NCBI GenBank assembly: GCA_007751475.1
Contig: CP036434.1
Location: forward strand, 1,922,001-1,986,000
DNA: 64,000 nt
Source of the DNA: Saltatorellus ferox
Lineage (GTDB): Bacteria > Planctomycetota > UBA1135 > GCA-002686595
Reading direction: 5' to 3'
The position numbers were made by a program, and so were the translations under genes. Shown here piece by piece: positions 45,451 through 53,485 of this stretch (position 1 is its first letter; each line of letters begins with the position of its first letter). The notes under the pieces were generated by a model. The model searched no databases, was not told the origin of the DNA, and worked only from the letters and a program-made list of their open reading frames with translations.

Positions 45451-45600
45451 AACCAAGGAAGCGGGAGAAGCGGGAGCTTGGGAGGCGCGGCGGCCTTGGG
45501 AGGGATGGGGAGTTGTCAGGGTGCGGGCTCGGCCCTGGCCCACGCCTTGTGACGGGGAGGCGAGAGAGGAAGGTTCGGGGGCGCGGAGTGCGAGTCGGCC
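45451..45600 (+). repeat. Left arm of imperfect inverted repeat flanking the transposase remnant
   Basis: Sequence beginning ACCAAGGAAGCGGGAGAAGC recurs in reverse orientation at 46110-46262, where the reverse strand begins ACCAAGGAAGCGGAGGAGGC. Both then carry GGCGCGGCG, GAGGGATGG and a CTTGG-CCTGGCC-CGCCTTG order with gaps. Arms are roughly 110-150 bp and diverged. They probably mark the ends of a REP/RAYT-type element. Confidence 0.6.
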
Positions 45601-45701
45601 GGTGGGAAAGGTCTGCCGAGCATACTGTTTTGGGGCGGATGGCAGATTTGGCTAAAGTGCAGCATGTTGGCTTTAAAGTGTAGTTTGGAGGCCATTCAGG
45701 G

Positions 45702-46055
45702 TTGATGGATTGGCTCGTTTGGGCTATGGGTTTGCATGGCGGAATCGCGCATGGCGGGGCGGTTGTTTTGCAGGCCGTGTTTGGTTTTGCGGTGCCGAAG
45801 AAGCGGCGTGGGCCGAAGAGGAGGAAGGATTCGCGGGTGGCCCATGTCACCATCAAGCTGAAGATGTGGTTTCGGTCTCTTCGGAAGAAAGAAGAGATGG
45901 CGGTGGTGAGGGCGGCGATTGCGCGCGTGAATCAGGGCAAGCTGATTCGGATCGTGGAGTTTTCGGTGATGAGCAACCACGTGCACCTGATCGCGGAGGC
46001 GGAGAACTCCGGTGACCTTTCGAAGGGGATGGCGAGTTTGAATACCGGGTTGGGG
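45702..46055 (+). pseudogene. Decayed REP-associated (Y1_Tnp, HUH) transposase
   Basis: Within an open frame, residues 28-118 resemble REP-associated tyrosine transposases: a basic RRGPKRRKDSR stretch, HVTIKLKMWFRSLRKKEEM, then the HUH motif (SNHVHLIAEA) and a LSKGMASLN helix. The frame then loses homology: the catalytic-Tyr region and the C-terminal half (normally about 60-100 more residues) are missing and replaced by unrelated sequence. No intact start context is visible. It is a remnant; it cannot be active by itself. The flanking inverted repeats at 45451-45600 and 46110-46262 are likely its former ends or mobilised repeats. Confidence 0.72.
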
Positions 46056-46109
46056 TTTCTGGATCCTTGTTCGAGCGCGATGTCCTTTGGCGGTTTTGCG
46101 GAACGGCTT

Positions 46110-46262
46110 CGTGACTCCCACTCTTCGCCTCCGCGACTCGACTTCTTGCCGACGTCTTCCAAGGCGGAGGCCAGGCCCAAGCTCGCGTACTTCCAACCCT
46201 CCATCCCTCGCAGGGGCGCCGCGCCCCCTCGACCCTCCCGCCTCCTCCGCTTCCTTGGTCGC
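46110..46262 (-). repeat. Right arm of imperfect inverted repeat flanking the transposase remnant
   Basis: Reverse-strand copy of the left arm at 45451-45600. Translated in comparable frames, the arms give related peptides (TKEAGEAG versus TKEAEEAGG; RFLGCIG versus RFLGRIG), which supports common origin. The remaining 175 bp to the aminotransferase stop at 46438 hold nothing I recognise. Confidence 0.6.
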
Positions 46263-46437
46263 ATTGGCAGGAGTTCCGGAGTCCAGCGGTTTCAAGCCAA
46301 TGCCCAGTGCTCCGCGTCCTCCCTCTCCGTTTCGGCCAACGACACGGTGCTCATGGCAACGAACATGCCTGCGATGTCGATTACCTTCTTCCTTTCACGA
46401 GCTGACGCGTTCCCGCTCCTCTCATGCGAGGGCAGCC

Positions 46438-47580
46438 TCAGGACGGTCGCTCTACCACGCATTCGATGCGCCTGACCGCCTCCCGCAGTCCTTCGGGATC
46501 CACGGTCAGCGCCGCGCGGAGTGTGGTGGGCGCGCCGAAGGCGGAGCCCGCGATGACCGCTACCTGCTGCTCCTCGGCCAGACGCCGCACGAAGTCGCGG
46601 TCGTCCGTTCCGGCAGGCAGCTCGATCAGGCCGAACAGCCCGCCTTCGGGAAGTCGCATGGTGAGCGACTTCGAGGCCTGTACGGCCTTCCAGAGCGCCT
46701 CGGCTCGCTGCTGGAGGCGAGCGCGCACGCCGCTCGACCAGTCCGGGTCGATGTCCAGAGCCGCCCTCAGCGCCGCCTGACCCGCGAGGGAGGGGTGAGT
46801 GGACGACGCGTCCTGGAGTGATCGCATCGCCTGGATCCAGCGCGCGGGGCCGGTGGCCCAGCCGATCCGCAGGCCGGGAAGCGAGTAGCTCTTCGAACCG
46901 CTGTCGACGACGAGGGTCCGGGCGAGCAGCGCGGTGGGAAGCCCATTCTGTACGCAGGATCGTTCGGAGTACGCCAGGCCGCCGTAGACGGCATCGAGGA
47001 CGACCCAGAGGTCCTCTCGGTGAGCGAGCTTCGAGAGTTCTTGCCACCGCGCCGTCGGCCAGATCCTGCCCGAGGGATTCGACGGCGTGTTCACGATGAT
47101 TGCCTTCGCCCGCGGCGCAGCGCTCGCGAGGGCATGGAGCTGAGGCAGGCCATCACGACCTTCTGGGATCACGTGCGGTACGCCGCCCCAGGCGCGGATC
47201 TGCTCGAGGAACGACGGCCAGTAGGGCGCGCACACGAGGACCACGTCGCCCGGTACGAGGATCGCGCCCAGGCCGAGGAAGAGAGCTTCCTTGCCGCCCG
47301 TCGTCAGCACGCAGTCGATGTCGCCACCGCCGGCGTTCCACGCGGACTCTTCGACGAGTCGCTGGCGCAGGTCCGGATCGCCTCCGGGCGTTCGATAAGG
47401 GACGCGGGGACCGCAGGCGGCCGCTGCGGATTCGATGCACGCCCGCGGTGGCTCCCAGTCCGGACAGCCGACGGCGAGATCGATCCAGGGCTGCGCGCCC
47501 TCCTGGCGCGGAGCGCTCGCCGCGCGACTGGTGGCGGAGCCCGCCATGTCGCGCAGTCGGGGAGAGAGTTCAGGGCTCAT
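46438..47580 (-). CDS. Class I/II PLP-dependent aminotransferase
   Basis: A 380-residue fold-type I aminotransferase. Conserved parts: YRTPGGDPDLRQRLVEE, VLTTGGKEALFLGLGAIL, NTPSNPSGRIW, the Asp-x-x-Tyr pair in VVLDAVYGGLAY, the PLP lysine in VDSGSKSYSLPGLRIGW, and the C-terminal Arg near TTLRAALTVDP. The frame is open to 49299 but the ATG at 47580 overlaps the stop of the upstream aromatic fusion gene (ATGA). Coupling to a prephenate dehydratase suggests that it converts phenylpyruvate to phenylalanine. A broad aspartate/aromatic specificity is equally possible. Confidence 0.87.
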   Translation of the reverse strand: MSPELSPRLRDMAGSATSRAASAPRQEGAQPWIDLAVGCPDWEPPRACIESAAAACGPRVPYRTPGGDPDLRQRLVEESAWNAGGGDIDCVLTTGGKEALFLGLGAILVPGDVVLVCAPYWPSFLEQIRAWGGVPHVIPEGRDGLPQLHALASAAPRAKAIIVNTPSNPSGRIWPTARWQELSKLAHREDLWVVLDAVYGGLAYSERSCVQNGLPTALLARTLVVDSGSKSYSLPGLRIGWATGPARWIQAMRSLQDASSTHPSLAGQAALRAALDIDPDWSSGVRARLQQRAEALWKAVQASKSLTMRLPEGGLFGLIELPAGTDDRDFVRRLAEEQQVAVIAGSAFGAPTTLRAALTVDPEGLREAVRRIECVVERPS

Positions 47581-49613
47581 GCCAGCGTCCTCCCCTGGCC
47601 CGCCAGGATCGGGCCGAGGCCATCGACGAGGCGTAGCATGTCGTCGCGCGTGAGGGCTTGCTCCCTGTCGCAAAGCGCGTTCTCGGGGTCGGGGTGGCAC
47701 TCCACGATCAGGCCATCGGCGCCCGCTGCGGCAGCGGCGAGCGCGAGCGGGACGACGAGTTCGCGGCGGCCGGCGGCGTGGGATGGATCGACGATCACGG
47801 GGAGATTCGTCCGTTCCTTCACGATCGCGATCGCGGCGAGGTCGAGCGTGGCGCGCGTGCTCGTCTCGAAGGTCCGGATGCCGTGCTCGCAGAGGACCAC
47901 CTGATGGTTCCCGGCGGCGAGGATGGTCTCGGCTGCATGTAGCCACTCGTCGATCGTCGCGCTCATTCCGCGCTTCAGGAGCACCGGGCGATCGATCCGC
48001 CCGAGGGCGCGCAGGAGCTCGAAGTTCTGCATGTTGTGCGCGCCGATCTGAAGGACGTCCGCGCGCGCCGCGATGGCGTCGAGGACGTTTGCGTGCAGCA
48101 CTTCCGTGACGACGGGAAGTCCGTGTCGTCGGCCCGCGCTGGCGAGCAGATTCACGCCTTCCATCCCAAGACCCTGGAACGAGTCGGTCGAGGTTCGAGG
48201 CTGGAAAGCTCCGCCGCGCAGGAGCGATCCGCCGACTTCGCGCACCATCGTGGCGGCCGCTTCGACCTGGGCGGCGCTCTCCACGGCGGAGGGGCCGGCG
48301 ATCAAAACGAAGCGGGTGGCGTCCAGGTGAACTCCGGCAAGCTGCCGGCGTCCGCTGAAGATCGCGGTGGGAAGGGCGTGGGCGTGCCTCACGGGGGGCT
48401 CGGCGTTCTTCTGCCGCACCTTCATGATCGGCATCTCCCGGCCGCGCGATCGATCCGGATAGCTGCCCAGGATGGTCAGCTGGCGGGACGCCGCTCGCAT
48501 GGCCACGAGCGCGCGGCCCACGGGCTCGTCCTCCACGTGACCTTCGAGATCGACGAGGAACCCGTATTGGCCAGGGCGGCCAGCCAGCACGTGGCTCGAG
48601 AGACGCGTCAGGTTGATGCCCTCGCTCTCGAACGCCGCGAGGCAGCGAGCGAGGGAGCCGACGCCGTGATCCGCGACGAAGCTCAGGGTCGTCCGCGAGG
48701 GCACGCCCGCGGCGTTCTTCTCGGGGCGGGTGCCGAGGAGCAGGAAGCGCGTCCAGTTGCCAGGGTGATCCGAAACGTCGTCGCGGAGGACGACGAGACC
48801 GTTCGCCTCGGCGGCGCCACGCGGGCAGACGGCGGCCTGGGTCAGGTCGTCGGAAGCCGCGACGATCTCCGCGGCGCCCGCGGTGTCCCAGACCTCCACG
48901 GACTCGAGCGCGAGTGAGTCGACCAGCGTGCCGCGGCACTGGCGAAGCGCGACCGGATGCGAGAGCGCTCGGCGGAGGCCGGCGAGGGTCGCGCCCTCCC
49001 GGGCCGCCAGCACGTGCTCCACGTCCCACTTCTCCTCGTCGACGACGTGCAGCTGGGACTGGAGCAGGAGCGAGTTCACGGCCTCGATGCTGCCCACGAT
49101 GGAGTTCTCGACCGGGACGAAGGCGTAGTCGACGTCGCCTGCCTGGAGCGCGGCGATCACCGCGTCGAACGTGCTGAGTCCGACCGTGTCGACGGGCGTT
49201 CGTCGCAGCCCCATGAGCTGTCGGGCCGCGAGGTCGCCGTTCGCGGCGCGGGCTCCCTGGTAGGCGACGCGAACGCGCGTGGGGGCGTTCACCTGCCATT
49301 CGAGTTCTTGCTCTCGCTTGGACCAGTGCAGGACCTCGCGCAGAACGCGGCCCGCGGCGTGGGGATTCAGTCCGGCCTCTTCCGCGAGTGCGGTCCAGCG
49401 GCCCGCCACCTCGGCCTCGCGGGACCGATCGACGAGCGCGGTGCCGGACGCTTCTTTCGCCGCGCCGATCCTTCGCACGGCGTCGAGGCGGGCTCGAAGG
49501 GCCGCGACCAGTGCTCGATCCGCCTCGTCGATCTGTCGCCGGGTTTCGGACAGGCTGGGTGGGGTCGAATCGGTGACGGCGGCGCCGTCGAGCGGCGAAT
49601 CAGTGGCGTCCAT
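47577..49613 (-). CDS. pheA: Chorismate mutase - prephenate dehydratase - ACT - DAHP synthase (type I-beta) fusion
   Basis: 678 residues from the ATG at 49613 (GGAAG site 5 nt upstream). Residues 19-105 are an AroQ-type chorismate mutase, 113-295 a prephenate dehydratase (VPVENSIVGSIEA, NWTRFLLLG), 305-385 an ACT domain (EGINLTRLSS) and 430-675 a class I-beta DAHP synthase (GGAFQPRTSTDSFQGLG, LLKRG, CEHGIRTFETSTR, VDPSHAAGRR). The ACT Phe motif ESRP is SSHV. In the DAHP synthase domain the metal Cys is Ser442 (IAGPSAVES) and the catalytic Lys of KPRTS is Gln471; His612, Glu638 and Asp649 remain. CM-PDT and CM-DAHPS fusions are known; this triple form is unusual. The DAHPS part may be regulatory. 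Confidence 0.9.
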   Translation of the reverse strand: MDATDSPLDGAAVTDSTPPSLSETRRQIDEADRALVAALRARLDAVRRIGAAKEASGTALVDRSREAEVAGRWTALAEEAGLNPHAAGRVLREVLHWSKREQELEWQVNAPTRVRVAYQGARAANGDLAARQLMGLRRTPVDTVGLSTFDAVIAALQAGDVDYAFVPVENSIVGSIEAVNSLLLQSQLHVVDEEKWDVEHVLAAREGATLAGLRRALSHPVALRQCRGTLVDSLALESVEVWDTAGAAEIVAASDDLTQAAVCPRGAAEANGLVVLRDDVSDHPGNWTRFLLLGTRPEKNAAGVPSRTTLSFVADHGVGSLARCLAAFESEGINLTRLSSHVLAGRPGQYGFLVDLEGHVEDEPVGRALVAMRAASRQLTILGSYPDRSRGREMPIMKVRQKNAEPPVRHAHALPTAIFSGRRQLAGVHLDATRFVLIAGPSAVESAAQVEAAATMVREVGGSLLRGGAFQPRTSTDSFQGLGMEGVNLLASAGRRHGLPVVTEVLHANVLDAIAARADVLQIGAHNMQNFELLRALGRIDRPVLLKRGMSATIDEWLHAAETILAAGNHQVVLCEHGIRTFETSTRATLDLAAIAIVKERTNLPVIVDPSHAAGRRELVVPLALAAAAAGADGLIVECHPDPENALCDREQALTRDDMLRLVDGLGPILAGQGRTLA

Positions 49614-49773
49614 GGGAACTTCCGGGGGCATGGTGGTCGAAATTTTGGTTTCGAGCCCGCGCGCAGAAGATCCGACGTCCGGCCCTTCGCTTGCGCGTGG
49701 GCCGAATCGGGAACGGTGATGATCAGGGGCGAGTGTTCGCCCGGGAGTCTTCGACTCCACCTTCCCGACTGAC

Positions 49774-49795
49774 CCCCTCGGTAAAACCGAAGGGG
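49774..49795 (-). promoter_or_regulatory. Hairpin in the leader of the aromatic fusion gene
   Basis: CCCCTCGG and CCGAAGGGG pair with one bulged A over a TAAAA loop (UUUUA on the transcript). It lies about 160 bp upstream of the ATG at 49613. No T-run follows on the minus strand, so it looks more like a regulatory hairpin than an intrinsic terminator. Confidence 0.4.
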
Positions 49796-49872
49796 CTCGT
49801 AAACACGGCCGAGGAGGCCGAGTGGTCGGGGAGGTTCAACGCCATCTCGCCCGACGGTAGTCGCGCGTGGGC

Positions 49873-49932
49873 GAACTCGCCATCCCTGAAACGTGGGTTT
49901 CCTGGTCCAGAGAGATGACCATGGGCGAGTTC
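49873..49932 (-). other. Three-way-junction-like RNA structure just after the GIY-YIG stop
   Basis: Outer arms GAACTCGCC (49873-49881) and GGGCGAGTTC (49923-49932) pair. Inside them GAAAC (49888-49892) pairs with GTTTC (49897-49901), and TGGTC (49903-49907) pairs with GACCA (49917-49921). The result is a compact three-way junction beginning one base beyond the stop codon at 49934-49936. It may be a 3'-end structure of the upstream transcript or part of the leader. No match to a known riboswitch core was recognised. Confidence 0.4.
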
Positions 49933-49933
49933 A

Positions 49934-50197
49934 CTATGGCTGAAGCCTGGCGGGGCCGCGGAGCTGCTTCAGCGCGTACTCCCGTACCTGCGCCTCACCG
50001 CGAGACGGATAGGGCCCTTCGGTCCGCGCGAGCTTCCAGGGGCGCGCGGCGCGGGTGGACTTGGCCCCGCCGCGCACCTCCCCGTTGTGCTGGGCCAGTC
50101 GGGCGTCCACGTCCCGCGCGATCCCGACGTAGGTCACGGACCTCGCCTCGGACTGCAGGACGTAGACGAACCAGTCGCTGGCCAGCTCTTCGGTCAT
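49934..50197 (-). CDS. GIY-YIG domain protein (UPF0213/YhbQ-like)
   Basis: An 87-residue single-domain protein. The signature is WFVYVLQSEARSVTYVGIA: the GIY half is replaced by FVY and the YIG half by YVG, as is common in the YhbQ/UPF0213 group. It is followed by ARDVDARLAQHNGEVRGGAK and Arg/Glu catalytic positions of the fold. The ATG at 50197 overlaps the FadE stop (ATGA). It may be a small endonuclease involved in DNA repair or a degenerate nuclease; no direct relation with fatty acid oxidation is evident. Confidence 0.82.
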   Translation of the reverse strand: MTEELASDWFVYVLQSEARSVTYVGIARDVDARLAQHNGEVRGGAKSTRAARPWKLARTEGPYPSRGEAQVREYALKQLRGPARLQP

Positions 50198-52824
50198 CAG
50201 GCCGCGTCGCCGTCCGACTTGGAGTCGGACGTCTCTTCCGTGGACGCCTTCGCTTCCGAATCGCCTTCCGACTCGCCCGCCGACTCGACCTTCGACTCCG
50301 CTTCCGGCTTCGCGCCAGCCTTCTTCGGCGCGTCCTCCAGGCGTCGCAGCCCCATCGGGACCGTCGGCTCCAGGCCTCGCTCCGCGTACTCCTCGAGCGT
50401 GAAGGAGTCGACCGCGACCACGGCGTGGCGCGCTTCCTCGGCGCGGGCCATCAGGTCCGCGTCCGCCGATGTGATGATGCCCAGGCGAAGCGCATCGGCC
50501 TGCATGAGCGCCGGAGCCTTCTTCTGGAGCTGCTTCTTCTTGACCGCTTCCCGGATCCGCTTCTGGATCGTATCCGCGTCCGTGCAGAGCTTCAGCGCGT
50601 GCTCCATCTGGCCCACCGTCTCGTCGAGGGCCGTCGGGATGTACATCCCCGTCGTCATGCGATCGCGCTGTTCGCCGGGCACCTGCATGGCCTGGGCGAC
50701 CTGCTGCATCGTCTTGTCCCCGGGGCCGGTGCCCATGGAGTTCATGCGCGACCAGAACCCGATCGGGTAACGGAAGAACCAACCGACGACCGGCACGCTG
50801 AAGTTGCGGAAGATGCCGTCGAAGCCCTTCTGGATCTCGGCGAGGCAGTGCTGCATCGCGTAGTGCAGGTAGGGGAGGTCCTCCTTCTTGCGACCCTCGG
50901 CCTCGAAGCGGCGGAGCACCGCGTTGCCGAGGTAGAGGTTCGAGAAGACGTCCGCGAAGCGGCCAGTGAGCGCCTCGCGGCGCTTGAGGTCGCCGCCGAG
51001 CATCGCCATCGCCATGTCGGCCATCGTCGCGAAGGACGCGGACGCCCACGAGAGCTTGCGGTAGTACTGTGCGGCGGGGCCGGTGACCGGCGCCGATGCG
51101 AACATACCGCGCGTACAGGAGAGGACGACGGAGCGTGACAGGTTGCGGACGACGTGTCCCACGTGCCCGAAGAATGCCTTGTCGAAGGCGGCGCTGTCGT
51201 TCTTCTCGACGGCGACGACCTCGTCCCAGGCGTACGGGTGGCAGCGGATCGCGCCCTGACCGAAGATGATCAGCGTACGCGTCAGGATGTTGGCACCCTC
51301 GACCGTGATGCTGATCGGCGTGGCCATGTAGGCGTGGGCGATCGGGTTGCGCGGTCCCATCGAGATCGCCTTGCCGCCGAGGATGTCCATCGTGTCGTTG
51401 ACGCACTCACGGGCCAGCTCGGTGAAGTTGTACTTCGCGATCGCTGTAACGACCGCCGGCTTGGCGCCGCCGTCGAGGCCGCCGCAGGTCGTGCGACGCG
51501 CGGCTTCCAGGATGTAGGCCTTGCCGCCGACGCGGGCGAGGGCCTCCTCGATGCCTTCGAACTTGCCGATCGGCAGGCCGAACTGCTTGCGAACCGCCGT
51601 GTAGGCGCCGCCGATGCGGGCCATCATCTTCGCGCTCGCGGCGCCCGAAGCGGGCAGCGAGATGCCGCGGCCAGCCGCGAGGCACTCCATCAGCATGCGC
51701 CAGCCCTGGCCGATGCCAGCGCGGCCGCCGATGACGACATCATCGAGCTTGACCTCGACGTTGTGGCCTTCGGTGGGACAGTTGTAGAACGGAACGCCGA
51801 GCGGGTCGTGGCGCTTGCCGAGCACGATGCCTTCCGTGTCGGAGGGAATGAGCGCGCAGGTGATGCCGCAGTTCTCGCCCTTGCCGAGGTGGTTCTGGGG
51901 ATCGCGGAGGCGGAAAGCGAGGCCGAGGACCGTCGAGATGGCCGCCAGCGTGATGTAGCGCTTGTCCCAGTTCAGCCTGACCCAGAACTCGCCGTCACGC
52001 TCGAAGATCTCTCCGTTCGCGCTCATGCCACCGGCATCGGAGCCGGCGTCCGGCTCGGTCAGCGCGAAGCACGGGATGTCCGTGCCGTTGGCGAGGCGCG
52101 GGAGGTAGTGATCCTTCTGCGCAGGCGTGCCGTAGTGCGTGAGAAGCTCGGCCGGGCCGAGCGAGTTCGGCACCATGACCGTGATGCCGAGGACGCCCGA
52201 ACGGGAGCTGAGCTTCTGGACGACCGCGCTGTTCATCGAGGCCGAGAAGCCCTTGCCGCCGTACTCCTTCGGGATGATGAGGCCGAAGAATCCGTGGTCC
52301 TTGAGGTACTGCCAGACGTTCTCGGGCAGGTCGCGCTCCTGGAAGACCTTCCAGTCGTCCGTCATGCGGCAGACTTCTTCACAGGGCCCGTCGATGAAGG
52401 CGCGCTCCTCGTCCGTGAGGTCGGGGTAGGGCTCGTTGAGCGTGCGGTTCCAGTCGGGCTTGCCGCTGAACAGCTCGCCGTCGATCCAGACCGTGCCCGC
52501 GGTCAGCGCCGTGCGCTCCGTCTCCGAGATGACCGGAAGGAACTTCAGCGCCTTCATCGTCTTCATCACCGGGGCGGAGACGAGCGCGCGGCGGAGCTTC
52601 GGCAGGTTGAACACCGTCATCACGGCGGCGTAGGCCAGGACCCAGGGCCAGGAGAAGAGGCCCAGCGCAAGGATGCCGCCGAAGACGGTCCAGGCGAGGA
52701 TGGGGGCCGAGACGTAGCCGAGCGTCAGCGCGGTGACGAGCGTTGCGAGGATGAGCCACGGCCAGGAGACGGCGTGGAGGAATCCGAGTAGCGCAATCGG
52801 AAGTGTCATGGCGAGAAGGGTCAT
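50197..52824 (-). CDS. fadE: Acyl-CoA dehydrogenase, FadE type
   Basis: An 875-residue, membrane-anchored acyl-CoA dehydrogenase that starts each round of beta-oxidation. Residues 6-75 contain three hydrophobic segments, as in E. coli FadE (814 residues). The dehydrogenase core has SSRSGVLGITVMVPNSLGPA, CFALTEPDAGSDAGGMSANG and a GKAISMGPRNPIAHAYMA segment near the flavin site; the DUF1974 C-terminal region follows. The last 50 residues form an acidic Ser/Glu/Asp-rich tail not seen in E. coli. It lies 4 bp after the TetR gene on the same strand and is opposite in direction to the thiolase/FadJ genes. Confidence 0.92.
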   Translation of the reverse strand: MTLLAMTLPIALLGFLHAVSWPWLILATLVTALTLGYVSAPILAWTVFGGILALGLFSWPWVLAYAAVMTVFNLPKLRRALVSAPVMKTMKALKFLPVISETERTALTAGTVWIDGELFSGKPDWNRTLNEPYPDLTDEERAFIDGPCEEVCRMTDDWKVFQERDLPENVWQYLKDHGFFGLIIPKEYGGKGFSASMNSAVVQKLSSRSGVLGITVMVPNSLGPAELLTHYGTPAQKDHYLPRLANGTDIPCFALTEPDAGSDAGGMSANGEIFERDGEFWVRLNWDKRYITLAAISTVLGLAFRLRDPQNHLGKGENCGITCALIPSDTEGIVLGKRHDPLGVPFYNCPTEGHNVEVKLDDVVIGGRAGIGQGWRMLMECLAAGRGISLPASGAASAKMMARIGGAYTAVRKQFGLPIGKFEGIEEALARVGGKAYILEAARRTTCGGLDGGAKPAVVTAIAKYNFTELARECVNDTMDILGGKAISMGPRNPIAHAYMATPISITVEGANILTRTLIIFGQGAIRCHPYAWDEVVAVEKNDSAAFDKAFFGHVGHVVRNLSRSVVLSCTRGMFASAPVTGPAAQYYRKLSWASASFATMADMAMAMLGGDLKRREALTGRFADVFSNLYLGNAVLRRFEAEGRKKEDLPYLHYAMQHCLAEIQKGFDGIFRNFSVPVVGWFFRYPIGFWSRMNSMGTGPGDKTMQQVAQAMQVPGEQRDRMTTGMYIPTALDETVGQMEHALKLCTDADTIQKRIREAVKKKQLQKKAPALMQADALRLGIITSADADLMARAEEARHAVVAVDSFTLEEYAERGLEPTVPMGLRRLEDAPKKAGAKPEAESKVESAGESEGDSEAKASTEETSDSKSDGDAA

Positions 52825-52828
52825 GGGA

Positions 52829-53485
52829 TTAGCCCGCCAGGGGCGGGCTGGACGTGGCGTTAGGGGTCCCTGCGTCGGGACTGGAAGGAAGGGCAGAAGC
52901 GTTCTTCTGCGCGAGCGCTGCGGTGCAGGTCGCGTGGATGGTGTGCTGGATCAGCGCCTCTCGATCGATGCGGATATCGATCCGTCTGGCGATCAGGAGC
53001 GAGACCAGGCCGTGGAGACCGGACCAGATGGTCGTGCCGGCCAGGAGTCCGAGTTCAGGCTCCATCTCGGCGACCTGGGCAAAGGCGTCGAGCGTCGCGC
53101 GAGCGCGGCGGTAGGAGGCGGCCGGATAGCGCTCCATCTGCTCGGCGCGGAGCGTGAACATGATCTCGTAGTAGGGCGTTTGGTCGAGGCCGAAGCGGAT
53201 GTAGGCGTCGGCTGCGCGCTCCAGGCGTTCCTGGATGGTGCCCTCGCCCTTGACGGCCCGCATCATCCGGGCGTTGAGTTCCTCGAACCCCTCTTCGATC
53301 AGCGCGTAGATGAGCGCGTCCTTGCTCTTGAAGTAGAGGTAGATGCTCGTCGCCGTGCACCCGACTGCGCTGGCGATCCGTCGCGTGGAAATCGCGGTAT
53401 AGCCGCTCTCCTCCAGGACGCGTCGCGCTTCGTCCAGGATGGCTTGCTTCAGGTCGGTGCCTGTGGCTCGCTGCGGGTCGGGCAT
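52829..53485 (-). CDS. TetR-family regulator of fatty acid oxidation (predicted)
   Basis: A 218-residue protein. The N-terminal HTH is clear: LKQAILDEARRVLEESGYTA followed by ISTRRIASAVGCTATSIYLY and FKSKDALIYALIEEGF. The C-terminal ligand domain is helical with an unstructured Ser/Pro tail after about residue 195. It is co-directional with fadE (4 bp gap) and divergent from the thiolase/FadJ genes. By position it probably represses both units until an acyl-CoA binds, as FadR/PsrA-type TetR proteins do; the ligand is inferred. A palindrome suited to a TetR dimer lies 34 bp upstream of its start. Confidence 0.85.
   Translation of the reverse strand: MPDPQRATGTDLKQAILDEARRVLEESGYTAISTRRIASAVGCTATSIYLYFKSKDALIYALIEEGFEELNARMMRAVKGEGTIQERLERAADAYIRFGLDQTPYYEIMFTLRAEQMERYPAASYRRARATLDAFAQVAEMEPELGLLAGTTIWSGLHGLVSLLIARRIDIRIDREALIQHTIHATCTAALAQKNASALPSSPDAGTPNATSSPPLAG

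Larger units (their letters stand above)
49614..49933 (-). promoter_or_regulatory. 320-bp structured leader/intergenic region upstream of the aromatic fusion gene
   Basis: No gene. It must hold the promoter or leader of the Phe unit and the 3' end of the GIY-YIG transcript. It contains a long-range stem at its upstream end (separate entry), a further CGCCC...GGGCG pairing around 49847-49873 that would compete with it, and a hairpin near the gene at 49774-49795. A short frame through 49918-49830 (minus) has one Tyr and one Trp but no Phe run, so classical Phe attenuation is not supported. Confidence 0.4.

Noticed and set aside
45236..45700. Several short open frames upstream of the transposase remnant
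   Set aside because: They read repetitive Pro/Thr/His or Gly/Trp-rich peptides from low-complexity DNA and have no start context.
49830..49918. Leader peptide for phenylalanine attenuation
   Set aside because: The short frame has only one Tyr and one Trp, no Phe codons, and no T-tract terminator follows.
51154..52791. 545-codon plus-strand open frame opposite fadE
   Set aside because: Shadow of a strongly conserved gene, Arg/Asp/Val-rich, with no domain.
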